From assembly GCA_947500295.1 (NCBI GenBank), contig CANMRM010000002.1, positions 496,001-560,000 of the forward strand: a DNA stretch of 64,000 nucleotides. The letters run 5' to 3'. Positions within the stretch are counted from its first letter, which is position 1; each line of letters opens with the position of its first letter. The notes under the pieces were generated by a model, which saw nothing but the letters and a program-made list of their open reading frames with translations, ran no database searches and was not told where the DNA came from. Both the position numbers and the translations under genes were made by a program. Source of the DNA: an uncultured Kordiimonas sp. GTDB taxonomy: Bacteria; Pseudomonadota; Alphaproteobacteria; Sphingomonadales; Kordiimonadaceae. This document shows, piece by piece, positions 51,517-62,227 of the stretch.

Positions 51517-51963
51517 TCAGTTACCGGAAATAAACTGTGTGCACACCGGCGTGTCGGAGCGCATGACCGCTTCCTGATCAAAGCGGGTGATATAGGCCTG
51601 CGTGATCGCCTGCAGCTTGGCTTCTGCCTCGTCAGATGGCGCATACTGGATCATCAGGATTTTGGTTTTTTCGCAGCCGCCTTCAAGCGTCACATGATGC
51701 GCCTGACAACTTTCGCCCTGCCAGTAGCCCGCCACATCATAAACGCTGAAGCCATCCCCAAACCGGGGAATAACTTCGGTAACGGCAAAGTCTTTCCACT
51801 CTTGATCAGACACCTCATCCCTGTCGCCAATATCCCGCCCGAAGAAGAGCCGCGTTTCCTTCCATGCGAGATTATTGGGAGGGCAAGCTGGATGCCCATA
51901 TGTCGTGCTGGAGAAGACCATGAAAATGGTAGCTCCCAAAATTGCATTCCTGCCCAGTTTCAT
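51517..51963 (-). CDS. Exported DUF3574-like protein
   Basis: 148 residues with a signal peptide (LGRNAILGATIFMVFSSTTY, cleavage near YG-HP). The mature part matches DUF3574: WKETRLFFGRDIGDRDEVSD, then EWKDFAVTEVIPRFGDGFSV followed by YDVAGYWQG, and a C-terminal ITRFDQEAVMRSDTPVC. Four cysteines in the mature part could form disulfides. Periplasmic, function unknown. Its start codon overlaps the stop of the upstream esterase gene (ATGA), giving translational coupling with it. Confidence 0.82.
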   Translation of the reverse strand: MKLGRNAILGATIFMVFSSTTYGHPACPPNNLAWKETRLFFGRDIGDRDEVSDQEWKDFAVTEVIPRFGDGFSVYDVAGYWQGESCQAHHVTLEGGCEKTKILMIQYAPSDEAEAKLQAITQAYITRFDQEAVMRSDTPVCTQFISGN

Positions 51964-53225
51964 TGTACGCCCTTTGACAACTCTTCTATTTTTCCCTGCG
52001 CATACGCATCTTCCGGACTTAAGTGAGCGACTTTTTGGTAAGCGACCAGTGCCTCGGGAACATTGCCTCTTTTCTCATGATATTCGGCCAACCCATACCA
52101 CATGGTGGGGTGCTCCGGATAATATTCCAGCCCCATCTGGATTAACTCAAATGCCTCGTCGAGCTTGTCTTCCGAAAGCGCCATAACACCAGCGGCTGTG
52201 ATCAGTCTTTCCTCCGGTGGATAATTGACACCAATTTTCTCGGAAAATGCTTGGAAGTGTTTCGTCAAGATTGAAGGGTCCTTAACAATTTCTTTTTGGA
52301 TAATATACAGAGCAAGTGATCTTTCCGGTTTCTCATCCTGGAGTGGCAGATACCCCTCAAAAACATGTGCCAAACCTCGGCTAATTGTCTTTGTAATGAC
52401 AGAAACATGGTCCTCGCGTGCAAACTTATCCATTCGAACAGAAAAGTTCCCCAATTGCCGCGACATTAGTAGTGCCGTGAAGTCTTCAAAAAGGCTTGCT
52501 TTTGAGCGCGTAGCTTCATGTTGCTCCATGTTCAACGTATCGATGCCCCGTAAGGCGCTGGACATATACAAGCTGCCCTTCGAAAGTGAGTGGCCCTTCT
52601 GTAAGGCTGCCAGTTTCCGCTGAAGAAACCTATCCCCAAACCAAAGTGATGGGTCTATTGCGATAAAGTCGTGAAATATGCGATCTTCTGAAAGCATATC
52701 GTTGATTGCAAAATGTCCAGCAAAGGAATGCCCAATCAGGATGTTGTGGCCATTGGTGCGATAGTGCTTTTCAATATGCGGAATAAATTCCTGCCGAAAA
52801 AACTCACGGTATTTTGCCGCCCCCCCAGTCTGCCCTAATTCTGGTCTTTCGTCGCCTTGAAGCCCAACGGTAGAATGCACCGCCGTATAGTCTCGCGTAC
52901 GATTGTTGCTGGGTATACCAACTACAATGGCCGCAGGCATACTATTAGCGAAACGCCAATAATTAGAGGCTAGTTGGTAAGTTGTAAGACTATGGCGGTC
53001 ATAACCATCAAGAACGTAGATGACGGGATAAGTGCGTGAACGATTCTGGTCATATTCATCTGGGGGTAAAATAACCCTATATTGATGATCCTCGTCTAGC
53101 GTCTCAGAATGAAATGAATAACGCTTACCAACTACAATATCGCTTTCAAGCTTTCTATCACTGTCTGCATGTGCTGTGGAGACTAGCAACACCACTGCAA
53201 TAATCTGAAGCACCACCCGAAGCAT
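51960..53225 (-). CDS. Exported esterase (Fes/esterase-D family) with C-terminal TPR
   Basis: 421 residues. The signal peptide is LRVVLQIIAVVLLVSTAHA. Residues ~25-290 are a putative esterase (PF00756, IroE/Fes-like alpha/beta hydrolase) with YPVIYVLDGYDRH, the nucleophile region NILIGHSFAGHFAINDML and a late HVSVIT/H. Residues ~340-420 are TPR-like (MWYGLAEYHEKRGNVPEALV, AYQKVAHLSPEDAYAQGKIE). It would hydrolyse esters in the periplasm, for example siderophore or thioester-like substrates; the substrate is not proven. ATG 53225 has AAGG upstream; a GTG two codons before is also in frame. It is slightly AT-richer than its neighbours and is coupled to the DUF3574 gene. Confidence 0.83.
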   Translation of the reverse strand: MLRVVLQIIAVVLLVSTAHADSDRKLESDIVVGKRYSFHSETLDEDHQYRVILPPDEYDQNRSRTYPVIYVLDGYDRHSLTTYQLASNYWRFANSMPAAIVVGIPSNNRTRDYTAVHSTVGLQGDERPELGQTGGAAKYREFFRQEFIPHIEKHYRTNGHNILIGHSFAGHFAINDMLSEDRIFHDFIAIDPSLWFGDRFLQRKLAALQKGHSLSKGSLYMSSALRGIDTLNMEQHEATRSKASLFEDFTALLMSRQLGNFSVRMDKFAREDHVSVITKTISRGLAHVFEGYLPLQDEKPERSLALYIIQKEIVKDPSILTKHFQAFSEKIGVNYPPEERLITAAGVMALSEDKLDEAFELIQMGLEYYPEHPTMWYGLAEYHEKRGNVPEALVAYQKVAHLSPEDAYAQGKIEELSKGVQ

Positions 53226-53497
53226 AGCCACCTTCCTTCCTCAACCAACTGCTTCCAATCATGCCTCGCCAGCAGGTTCTTGGTCAATCAGGTGTTTAAT
53301 TTACACAGTCACTCCGCGGTCACTGCACTCATGTCCCCATGATCGCTTGCACAGGAAATCACCGTTTTAAAAATGTAGAGCATGTTTAATGAGGCGGTTC
53401 GGGCACCGAAAGAAAGGCGTGACAACCGTCACATTCCTGCCCCCCTGTTCCATGCTGAAGTGCCGTGCAGGTAAAAACAGCAGCAAGGGCAGATCTG

Positions 53498-54112
53498 ATG
53501 ACACTCATTCAAGCCGCAGCCGCGTCCCCGCATTTGCTGCAGGGCGGCTGGAAAACATCTGACAGCAACACCAAAACCACCATCATTGCCGCACTGCCAC
53601 CCGCCAAGGAGCCCGTGACACTGCGGGTGACGTGTGTGGAGCTGGTGGACAGCGACGAGCTCAAATTTCGTTTCATTGTGGACGGCAAGCAGATCATCGC
53701 GCCAATGAATGAAGGCGGCAGTGTATTCCTTGAGGGCACACGCATTGACGTGGAGCAGATCAACACAGGTGTTAACTTTCTGGCCACTTGGGAAAGCGTG
53801 CGCAATCCGGGCCCGGTCTCGGGCTTTGATGCTGCAACGTGGGTTGTGCGCCCGGGTGGTTCGGGCCAGAGCCTCGTCGCCGCCTTTGCCGAACCGCAGG
53901 CTTTTGTGCTGGAGATCAACCGCAGCAGCACAGGCTGCCGTGACGGCGTGATGACTGTATTTGTCGATGGCCAGCAGCTGACGAACCAGAACGGCGACCT
54001 GGTCGAATTTCTGGAAGGGTCAAGCGTGGTGGCATACGGCTCAATCATATCGGTGGTGGTGACGGGCACCTGCGACCCCAACAGGTATTTTTCCGGCCGG
54101 ATCAAGATCTAG
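53498..54112 (+). CDS. Uncharacterised protein
   Basis: 204 residues from ATG 53498 (a GTG at 53465 in frame would add 11). I do not recognise it. The composition is that of a soluble beta-rich protein without signal peptide or membrane segment. Two similar-looking halves may be present: KFRFIVDGKQIIAPMNEGGS near residue 65 and VMTVFVDGQQLTNQNGDLVE near residue 160, each followed by an LEG phrase (VFLEGTRIDV, VEFLEGSSVV), suggesting an internal duplication. It is followed by another small unknown protein of similar style, 158 bp downstream. Confidence 0.65.
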   Translation: MTLIQAAAASPHLLQGGWKTSDSNTKTTIIAALPPAKEPVTLRVTCVELVDSDELKFRFIVDGKQIIAPMNEGGSVFLEGTRIDVEQINTGVNFLATWESVRNPGPVSGFDAATWVVRPGGSGQSLVAAFAEPQAFVLEINRSSTGCRDGVMTVFVDGQQLTNQNGDLVEFLEGSSVVAYGSIISVVVTGTCDPNRYFSGRIKI

Positions 54113-54270
54113 CCGCTGAAAACTGCTGATTTTCCCGCCATCCCTTTTGCGCGACAGGCCACAGCACAAATATAGTGATATTCGGGCTATCGAACACCCG
54201 AAATATAGTAGATAGTCTTCGGCTAGGGTCTGGCGCTTTATCCAGACAACACCATGACAGGAAAGACGCG

Positions 54271-54615
54271 ATGCCAGACCTAACAGGGTATGTTTCGATC
54301 AGAAACAACTGCGGCAAAACCATCAAGGACGTGACCCTGTCGGTTACCGTTGACGGCACCGTGCGCGAGATGATCAAGGACCCTTCCCTGCCCGATACGC
54401 TCACGACCATGAACCGGCGATACAGCTTCCCGGGCGGTGCGGCCACCGACTGGCGCGTAGCCTTCACGCTCGATGGCACGCAAGTGACCGGCACAGCCAC
54501 CTGTCAGCTCTCCTCCGCAGACACGAACCAGACCCTGAAAATCGCCCTGCTTCCAGACAGGTTCACCCTGTCACCGCGGGCCGCCGAACCCGTTATTGGC
54601 GAGTATGACCTTTAG
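54271..54615 (+). CDS. Uncharacterised small beta-rich protein
   Basis: 114 residues, no signal peptide. It begins LTGYVSIRNNCGKTIKDVTL and continues AATDWRVAFTLDGTQVTGTA. Alternating hydrophobic strands and two cysteines (in NNCGKT and TATCQL) are consistent with a small beta-sandwich. The opening IRNNCGKTIKDV resembles lectin- or aegerolysin-like starts only in a general way. AGGAAAG precedes the ATG. It is in the same direction as the unknown gene upstream and ends before a shared terminator. Confidence 0.65.
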   Translation: MPDLTGYVSIRNNCGKTIKDVTLSVTVDGTVREMIKDPSLPDTLTTMNRRYSFPGGAATDWRVAFTLDGTQVTGTATCQLSSADTNQTLKIALLPDRFTLSPRAAEPVIGEYDL

Positions 54616-54647
54616 CCTGCGGGCAATTGGCAATTTGAGTGCACAAA

Positions 54648-54673
54648 AAAGGCCGGAGAAAACCCCGGCCTTT
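54648..54673. terminator. Bidirectional terminator between unknown gene and thiC
   Basis: Stem AAAGGCCGG / CCGGCCTTT with an 8-nt loop and flanking A- and T-runs. It serves both the plus-strand unknown gene and the minus-strand thiC. Confidence 0.8.
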
Positions 54674-54699
54674 GGTGTTTCTGGCGCGCCCGACGGAGC

Positions 54700-56690
<1,991 letters not shown>

Positions 56691-56819
56691 GGTTAAGTTG
56701 AGGCCGAGAGCCTACGACCGGCAGTCCCTGTACGCAAGCAAATTTGGTCAGGATTTTGTTGCCAGCGCAAGGGCAGCACGCCATGGTTGCCCGGCAATGC
56801 CAATCATGGGAGTGGGAGC

Positions 56820-57722
56820 ATGAAGCGGATACAGAATTTGGTCGTGGCCTGTTGCCTTTTAGTAGCGCCAAACATGGTTGCAAGCGCACAGGGTGCCAGC
56901 CCCATTTCAGCGGACCCGGTTCAGATCGACCCGAGCCATCCGCCCGCCATGGCTGAGCTGAGTTTCAACAGCGCCGGCGCGAAACTCAATGGCCACATCT
57001 ATATGGCAAACGGCGCGGGCCCGCACCCAACCATCGTGCTTCTGCACGGCTTCCCGGGCAATGAAAAGAACCTCGACTTGGCGCAGGTCGCACGCCGCGC
57101 CGGCTTCAATGTGCTCTTTTTCCATTACCGCGGCGCCTGGGGCAGCGAAGGTGATTTCTCGTTTGGTAATGTGGTTGAGGATGTGGCCAGTGCTGTTGCG
57201 TTTCTGCGCGAAGCCGAGACCAGCAACCAATACCGCGTGAACCCTGAGAAAATCAGCCTGATCGGCCACTCGATGGGCGGTTTTGCTGCCCTGATGGCTG
57301 GTGCCGCAGACACAAGCATCACCTGCACGGTTGCCCTTGCGCCAGCCAATCTGGGGCACCGCGCTCCCGGAGCCATGACCGAAGAGGCGCTCAATGGCTT
57401 CGCCGCCTATACCGACAGCCTCGGCATGCTCAAACACCGTGGCGGCAAAGCAGTTATCGACGAAATGGTGGCCCGGCTGGACGAATTCGACACCCGAAAC
57501 CTGGCGCCAAAATTCAGCAAACGGCCTGTACTGCTGATCGCTGGCGCGCAGGATACCGTGTTGCCGCCGGAGGTGTATCACACACCGCTGGTGGAGGCAT
57601 ACGAGGCGCAAACGGACATCAACCTGACACACCATTTGATGCAAGGCGATCACAGCTTCTCCTGGACCCGTATTGAACTCAGCAGCACGGTGGCAAGCTG
57701 GATGGACACCTTCTGCCGGTAA
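56820..57722 (+). CDS. Exported alpha/beta-hydrolase
   Basis: 300 residues with a signal peptide (KRIQNLVVACCLLVAPNMVA, cleavage near SAQ). The alpha/beta-hydrolase features are PTIVLLHGFPGNEKNLDLAQ (oxyanion loop), FHYRGAWGSEGDF, the nucleophile elbow ISLIGHSMGGFAALMAGAAD, a late Asp in LIAGAQDTVLPPEVYH and His in MQGDHSFSWTR. It resembles the peptidase S9/dienelactone-hydrolase-like esterases. It is periplasmic. ATG 56820 is preceded by GGGAG at 7 nt. The next gene begins 73 bp downstream in the same direction. Confidence 0.86.
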   Translation: MKRIQNLVVACCLLVAPNMVASAQGASPISADPVQIDPSHPPAMAELSFNSAGAKLNGHIYMANGAGPHPTIVLLHGFPGNEKNLDLAQVARRAGFNVLFFHYRGAWGSEGDFSFGNVVEDVASAVAFLREAETSNQYRVNPEKISLIGHSMGGFAALMAGAADTSITCTVALAPANLGHRAPGAMTEEALNGFAAYTDSLGMLKHRGGKAVIDEMVARLDEFDTRNLAPKFSKRPVLLIAGAQDTVLPPEVYHTPLVEAYEAQTDINLTHHLMQGDHSFSWTRIELSSTVASWMDTFCR

Positions 57723-57795
57723 GCAGATACCACCTGCAAAACACGCGCTTTTCGTGTATCATACAACCCGACTGGATCAGTGTGGGGAGCATGCG

Positions 57796-58761
57796 ATGTC
57801 TGACTATTATATTGCCTGGTGGAACGTGGAAAACCTGTTCGACACGTCAACGAGCGCCGCAAGACCGGAGTGGCTGAAAAGGAAACTGGCGTCTGAACTA
57901 ACGGGCTGGACAGCGGCCGTGTTGGAACGCAAGTGCAAGCAGCTGGCGCGGGTTATCAACGCAATGAATGACGGCGATGGTCCGGACATCCTCGGTGTGT
58001 GCGAAGTTGAATCGAAGCCGGTGCTGGAAAAACTGGTCGCGAGCCTAAACCTGCCCGGGCGCAATTACGGCATCCGCCATCATGATACGTCGGATGCCCG
58101 CGGCATCGATGTGGCGTTTATTTATGACAAACATAAATTCACCGCCGACGCCAAAATCTTTGACCGTGTCATCCTCAAGCGCAACGCAACCCGTGACATT
58201 GTTCAGGTGAACTTCAAAACCAAAGCTGCAGGCAATGATCTGGTGTTGATTGGCAACCACTGGCCGTCACGCCTCGGCGGACGGTTCGAAAGCGAACCAT
58301 ACCGGATACTGGCCGCAGAAACCCTCAGCTACTGGCTGGACCGCATCCCGGGTAAAATGGGCGGTGAAGTGCCCGTCGTCGTCATGGGCGACTTTAATGA
58401 TGACGCGTTTGACCGCTCTGTCGTCGATTATGCGCTTGCGGTCCGAGACCGGAAAAAGGTCGCCTCAAAGCGGGCTAAAAAGCCATACCTCTATAACCTG
58501 AGCTGGGGGCTATACGGCGAAAATCGCGGTACCCACTACTATAACCACTGGGGCGTTCTTGATCAGATAATGGTCAACCGTCCACTGGTGCGCACTGATA
58601 GCGCCCTTCGGTTGATAGAGGGGTCGTTTGACACGTTTGAGCCTGATTTCATCATGAAAAACGGCAAACCGCGCCGCTTTTCCCGGCCAGCCAAATCAGA
58701 CTTTGACCGCGATGGCTACAGTGACCACCTACCCGTGTTTGTACGGATCAGGGAGCCCTGA
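57796..58761 (+). CDS. Endonuclease/exonuclease/phosphatase family protein
   Basis: 321 residues of the DNase I/exonuclease III-like EEP fold. Catalytic regions are YYIAWWNVENLFD (metal Asn), GVCEVESKPVLEKLV (Glu), LIGNHWPSRLGGRFES (His), VVVMGDFNDDAFD (Asp/Asn) and the terminal YSDHLPVFVRI (Asp-His). No signal peptide is visible from ATG 57796 (GGGGAG 6 nt upstream), so it is probably cytoplasmic. It could cleave DNA, phospholipid headgroups or other phosphodiesters. Its last 14 bp overlap the convergent GNAT gene. Confidence 0.88.
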   Translation: MSDYYIAWWNVENLFDTSTSAARPEWLKRKLASELTGWTAAVLERKCKQLARVINAMNDGDGPDILGVCEVESKPVLEKLVASLNLPGRNYGIRHHDTSDARGIDVAFIYDKHKFTADAKIFDRVILKRNATRDIVQVNFKTKAAGNDLVLIGNHWPSRLGGRFESEPYRILAAETLSYWLDRIPGKMGGEVPVVVMGDFNDDAFDRSVVDYALAVRDRKKVASKRAKKPYLYNLSWGLYGENRGTHYYNHWGVLDQIMVNRPLVRTDSALRLIEGSFDTFEPDFIMKNGKPRRFSRPAKSDFDRDGYSDHLPVFVRIREP

Positions 58762-59254
58762 GCTGCGGCAGTGCCTTGATATACTGATACTCTATACTGT
58801 TGGAACTATCCCCGAGTGCACGGGTGTGCTCTTGCCTTGTAAAGCCCTCCCGCTCGTAAAAACGGTGGGCGCGCTCAAATCGGGTATCGGACCACAGTTC
58901 CATTGTTTGCGCACCATAGGTCCGCGCCCTCCCTTCAACGAGCCGCAGCAACTTTGCCGCAATACCGGACCCTCGAAGGTCCTGATCCAGATAAAAACGC
59001 TTCAGCTCAAACCGGTCATCGCCGCTGGGCACACAGGCCACAAGCGCCACGATATCCTCGCCGCGGTCAACCACATACCCTTCGCCGCCGGTTTTCTCCA
59101 ATACGCTGGCGTAATGATTGAGGTCGGCATCAATGCCCTCCGGCTCCAGCACAACCCCTTCATATTCCGCAAAACACCGGCCGACGAGGGCCAGCAGTTT
59201 TGCAGCATCTTTGTCGCGCACAGGGCGGACATACATGTTTGGGGCTTCACTCAC
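58748..59254 (-). CDS. GNAT-family N-acetyltransferase
   Basis: 168 residues. The acetyl-CoA-binding motif A is LKRFYLDQDLRGSGIAAKLL (R/Q-x2-G-x-G/A) and motif B is DTRFERAHRFYEREGFTRQE. It transfers acetyl from acetyl-CoA to an unknown amine. Cytoplasmic. It overlaps the end of the convergent nuclease gene by 14 bp. It starts MSEAPNMYVRPVRDKDAAKL; a second in-frame ATG six codons later is also possible. Confidence 0.9.
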   Translation of the reverse strand: MSEAPNMYVRPVRDKDAAKLLALVGRCFAEYEGVVLEPEGIDADLNHYASVLEKTGGEGYVVDRGEDIVALVACVPSGDDRFELKRFYLDQDLRGSGIAAKLLRLVEGRARTYGAQTMELWSDTRFERAHRFYEREGFTRQEHTRALGDSSNSIEYQYIKALPQLRAP

Positions 59255-59488
59255 TTGCAGTTCCCTATTGTCTCAATGTCAGAACACATTTCCGTGAGAG
59301 CGGTCAATAGACGGTGCGGTCTTTGAGTAAATAGTATTTACAGTTCAAGACCTTAATATACCACAGTGAAGCTGCTGCTGTCCCGCGCCTATAACAAAGG
59401 TTGATATGGACGCCACAAAGGGGCCACGCTTAGCTGAAAGTGTGATTTTATATCATTCATCCACACAGACGGGGAACCGGAGGGAACC

Positions 59489-60253
59489 ATGATCCGACAC
59501 TTAACAACAAAAACCACTGCCTTGGTGGCAGGCGCAGCGGTGCTGGCCATCAGCGCGACAGTTTCGGCAGACCATCATGCCACAGGCGAACAAGCCATGC
59601 CGGAGCGGCCAGCCGCACAAATTGCACGCGACGCCGGTCGCAAACCAGAGCAGGTTCTGGCCTATCTGGACGTTAAACCCGGCATGAAAATCTGGGATCA
59701 CGCCTCGTCAACCGGTTACTACGCAACGGTTTTCTCTGAAGCTGTCGGCCCAACAGGTAAAGTCTATGCCCAGAACCGTCCAGGCGGCTGGGAACGGCTT
59801 AAGGATGCGCTCGCTCCGCGTTATGAAGCCATGGGCAATGTAGAACCCTTCATTGGGCAGATCCGGGAATTTGAAGGTGAAGACGGCACGTTTGACATGG
59901 TCTTCACCGGCCTGATTTACCATCACATGCATTATACCGAAAACTCCGGTGAAGCCACACCCGAACCCTCGAAGCAGTTTTTCGCCAAGGCGATGGAGAT
60001 GCTGAAACCCGGCGGCATGTATGTGATCATTGAGCATCAGGCGCCTGACGGCACACCGCGTGCGCAGAGCGCAGGCTGGCACCGCGCTTCGCTGCAGAAC
60101 GCGATCGACGACCTGACGGCGGCGGGTTTTGAACTTGTCGGCACTTCTGACGTACTCGCCAACCCTGACGATCCGCAGAACGTGCACTTCCGCGAACTGC
60201 CAACAGGGCGTGACACCAGCCAGCGCTTTATCGCCAAGTTCCGTAAACCATAA
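59489..60253 (+). CDS. Exported methyltransferase-fold protein, COG4798 type (copy 4)
   Basis: 254 residues. The signal peptide is KTTALVAGAAVLAISATVSA, and the mature protein begins DHHATGEQA, like the DHHGAIM of copy 2. The family landmarks are QVLAYLDVKPGMKIWDHASS, with TGYYATVFSEAVG where a SAM loop should be (degenerate, no glycine triad), then EMLKPGGMYVIIEHQAPDGT, a histidine cluster YHHMHYTENS and the tail DTSQRFIAKFRKP. It is closest to copy 2 in the APDGT and mature N-terminal segments. GGAGGG precedes the start. It stands alone, 19 kb from the other three. Confidence 0.77.
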   Translation: MIRHLTTKTTALVAGAAVLAISATVSADHHATGEQAMPERPAAQIARDAGRKPEQVLAYLDVKPGMKIWDHASSTGYYATVFSEAVGPTGKVYAQNRPGGWERLKDALAPRYEAMGNVEPFIGQIREFEGEDGTFDMVFTGLIYHHMHYTENSGEATPEPSKQFFAKAMEMLKPGGMYVIIEHQAPDGTPRAQSAGWHRASLQNAIDDLTAAGFELVGTSDVLANPDDPQNVHFRELPTGRDTSQRFIAKFRKP

Positions 60254-60389
60254 TAATCCGCTACCCTGCGGCAACTTTTGTCGCCGGGGCAAGCCCCACC
60301 TGATCTAAGCCTGTTCATAAGATATTCCCGCTTGAGCTTTTGTTGCCAACGATCAATCTTTGACCTGAAGGTAGATACGAGGTGTGCTC

Positions 60390-61064
60390 ATGAAACATAT
60401 TGGCCTGATTGGCGGCATCGGCCCTGCCGCGACCGAATTTTATTACCGTAACCTGGTGAAAAAACACAATGATGCCGGCACCAGGATGGAGCTGACGATC
60501 GTGCATGCCGACACTGTCGAGATGATCAGCAATTTCCAGAAGGGCGCGCGCGAAACGCAGGCGCAGATTTTCCTGAAATTCACCGAGCGGCTAAAAGCGG
60601 CAGGCTGTGACGCGGTTGCTGTCACCTCCATGGCCGGGCATTTCTGTATCAAGGAACTGACGGCGGTCTCCCCCCTGCCTGTGCTGAACGCCGTACCCGC
60701 GATTGATGCGCGCTTCCGCGCGGATGGTATCAAGCGCATTGGCCTCCTGGGCACCAACGGCGTGATGGCGAGCAAATTTTATGGCGGTATTACAAGCGCC
60801 GACGTTCTTGTGCCTGCTGATGACACGTTTGAAAAAGTCAGCGACGCCTATTTCGCGATCGCTCGTGCTGGTGCCTGCACTGATGCGCAGCGTTCTTTTT
60901 TCTTTGCGGAAGGCCAGAAGCTTATCGACCGGGGTGCGGATGCAGTCATTCTGGCAGGTACTGACCTCTGCCTGGCGTTTGACGGGCAGGACCCGGGCTT
61001 TCTGGTGCTAGACAGCGCCCTCATTCATGTGGATGCGATTTTTGATTGGGCGACGAGGTGCTAA
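60390..61064 (+). CDS. Aspartate/glutamate racemase-like protein lacking catalytic cysteines
   Basis: 224 residues with the Asp/Glu racemase fold. It opens HIGLIGGIGPAATEFYYRNL and has RIGLLGTNGVMASKFYGGI in the second half. Active members use two cysteines, in a CNTxH motif and a GCTE motif. Here the first site reads VTSMAGHF (residues 78-85) with no Cys, and the second reads LAGTDLCL (residues 188-195) with Gly at the Cys position. Cysteines at C86 and C194 are near but out of register. It may be inactive as a racemase or use different residues. GAGG precedes the ATG. Monocistronic. Confidence 0.8.
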   Translation: MKHIGLIGGIGPAATEFYYRNLVKKHNDAGTRMELTIVHADTVEMISNFQKGARETQAQIFLKFTERLKAAGCDAVAVTSMAGHFCIKELTAVSPLPVLNAVPAIDARFRADGIKRIGLLGTNGVMASKFYGGITSADVLVPADDTFEKVSDAYFAIARAGACTDAQRSFFFAEGQKLIDRGADAVILAGTDLCLAFDGQDPGFLVLDSALIHVDAIFDWATRC

Positions 61065-61079
61065 AGCCAAACTTCCAAT

Positions 61080-61355
61080 TTACTCTGCCGCCCGCTGCAT
61101 CGCCATGCGGCGGGTGTAGGTAATGCGGCCTGCCTGCTTGTAGGTGATGGAAACAGCGCCAAAAGCAAGCGCCAGCGCGCGCCGTTCGGCGCTGATGTCA
61201 AAATGCACCTGATGTGTGCCGGGCTTTTGCAGCCACTTATGATCAATGCCGAGCTTTGTTGCCATGACCAGCAATTCCTCGACGGTATCCGCCAGCATGT
61301 GGTTCATATGCAGCCCGTGGAACGGGATCATTGCGTTGTCGACATAAACGGCCAT
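61080..61355 (-). CDS. DUF4031 domain-containing protein
   Basis: 91 residues, full length for DUF4031. It opens VYVDNAMIPFHGLHMNHMLA, then DTVEELLVMATKLGIDHKWL, QKPGTHQVHFDISAERRALA and LAFGAVSITYKQAGRI. Conserved D, H and R residues suggest a small catalytic or binding site, but no function is established. It is preceded by a terminator of rpsD on the same strand, and ends 15 bp from the convergent racemase-like gene. Confidence 0.85.
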   Translation of the reverse strand: MAVYVDNAMIPFHGLHMNHMLADTVEELLVMATKLGIDHKWLQKPGTHQVHFDISAERRALALAFGAVSITYKQAGRITYTRRMAMQRAAE

Positions 61356-61399
61356 GTCTTTTTCCTAAACCAGCATCGCATGGATCACAAAAAGAAAAA

Positions 61400-61421
61400 G
61401 GGCCGCCCAGGCGGGCAGCCC
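61400..61421 (-). terminator. Rho-independent terminator of rpsD
   Basis: On the minus strand the stem GGGCTGCCC / GGGCGGCCC (one G-T pair) with loop GCCT is followed by TTTTTCTTTTTG, 25 bp after the rpsD stop. A standard strong terminator. Confidence 0.9.
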
Positions 61422-61446
61422 CCAAATTCTGAATGTGGTCTCGTGA

Positions 61447-62058
61447 TTAACGAGAGTAGAATTCCACCACCAGGTTCGGCTCCATGATCACCGGGTATGG
61501 CACTTCATCGAGCGTTGGTACGCGCACGTACGTGGCTTTGAAACCATCAACGGTTACATACTCTGGGTGCTCGCGCTCCGGGCTCTGGTTTGCTTCGATC
61601 ACCATCGGGATGCCGCGTGCTTTTTCACGCACTTCCACAACGTCACCGGCTTTGAGCAGGCGGGATGGGATGTTACAGCGTTTGCCGTTCACGAGCACAT
61701 GGCCGTGGTTTACGAACTGACGGGCAGCAAATACGGTTGGGACAAACTTGGCGCGGTAAACGAGCGCGTCCAGACGGCACTCCAGAATACCAACCAGGTT
61801 CTCACCCGTGTCGCCCTTGCGGCGTACAGCTTCGTCATAATAGCGGCGGAACTGTTTCTCGGTGATGTTACCGTAGTAGCCTTTCAGCTTCTGCTTGGCG
61901 CGCAGCTGAATGCCGAAGTCAGAGAGTTTGCCTTTGCGGCGCTGGCCGTGCTGGCCGGGGCCGTATTCACGGCTGTTAACCGGGGACTTTGAACGGCCCC
62001 AGATGTTTTCGCCCATACGGCGGTCGATCTTGTATTTCGCTTGAATACGCTTGGACAT
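61447..62058 (-). CDS. rpsD: 30S ribosomal protein S4
   Basis: 203 residues, S4, a primary 16S rRNA-binding protein that nucleates 30S assembly. The N-terminal zinc-less form opens [20 protein letters not shown], followed by [20 protein letters not shown]. The S4 RNA-binding domain is [20 protein letters not shown] and [20 protein letters not shown], and it ends [19 protein letters not shown] stands before the ATG. Monocistronic with its own terminator, as is common in alphaproteobacteria, where rpsD lies outside the main ribosomal operons. Confidence 0.98.
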   Translation of the reverse strand: MSKRIQAKYKIDRRMGENIWGRSKSPVNSREYGPGQHGQRRKGKLSDFGIQLRAKQKLKGYYGNITEKQFRRYYDEAVRRKGDTGENLVGILECRLDALVYRAKFVPTVFAARQFVNHGHVLVNGKRCNIPSRLLKAGDVVEVREKARGIPMVIEANQSPEREHPEYVTVDGFKATYVRVPTLDEVPYPVIMEPNLVVEFYSR

Positions 62059-62227
62059 GCGAATCGCTCCTTTTGCTTAAGCGCCACGAGCGTGTGCAGT
62101 CCGAAGTTCGATAAGGCACTATGTTGCTCGCGCGGACAGGGTCACTATTGCCCTGACCATTCATTAACGGGCGGGTACTATAGGGGCTCAGCACGAAAGT
62201 CAACTGAAAAGCGCCAGTTTTGGGCGG

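Noticed and set aside
56907-57653. 248-codon minus-strand frame opposite the exported alpha/beta-hydrolase
   Set aside because: Antisense shadow; the plus-strand protein has signal peptide and catalytic motifs.
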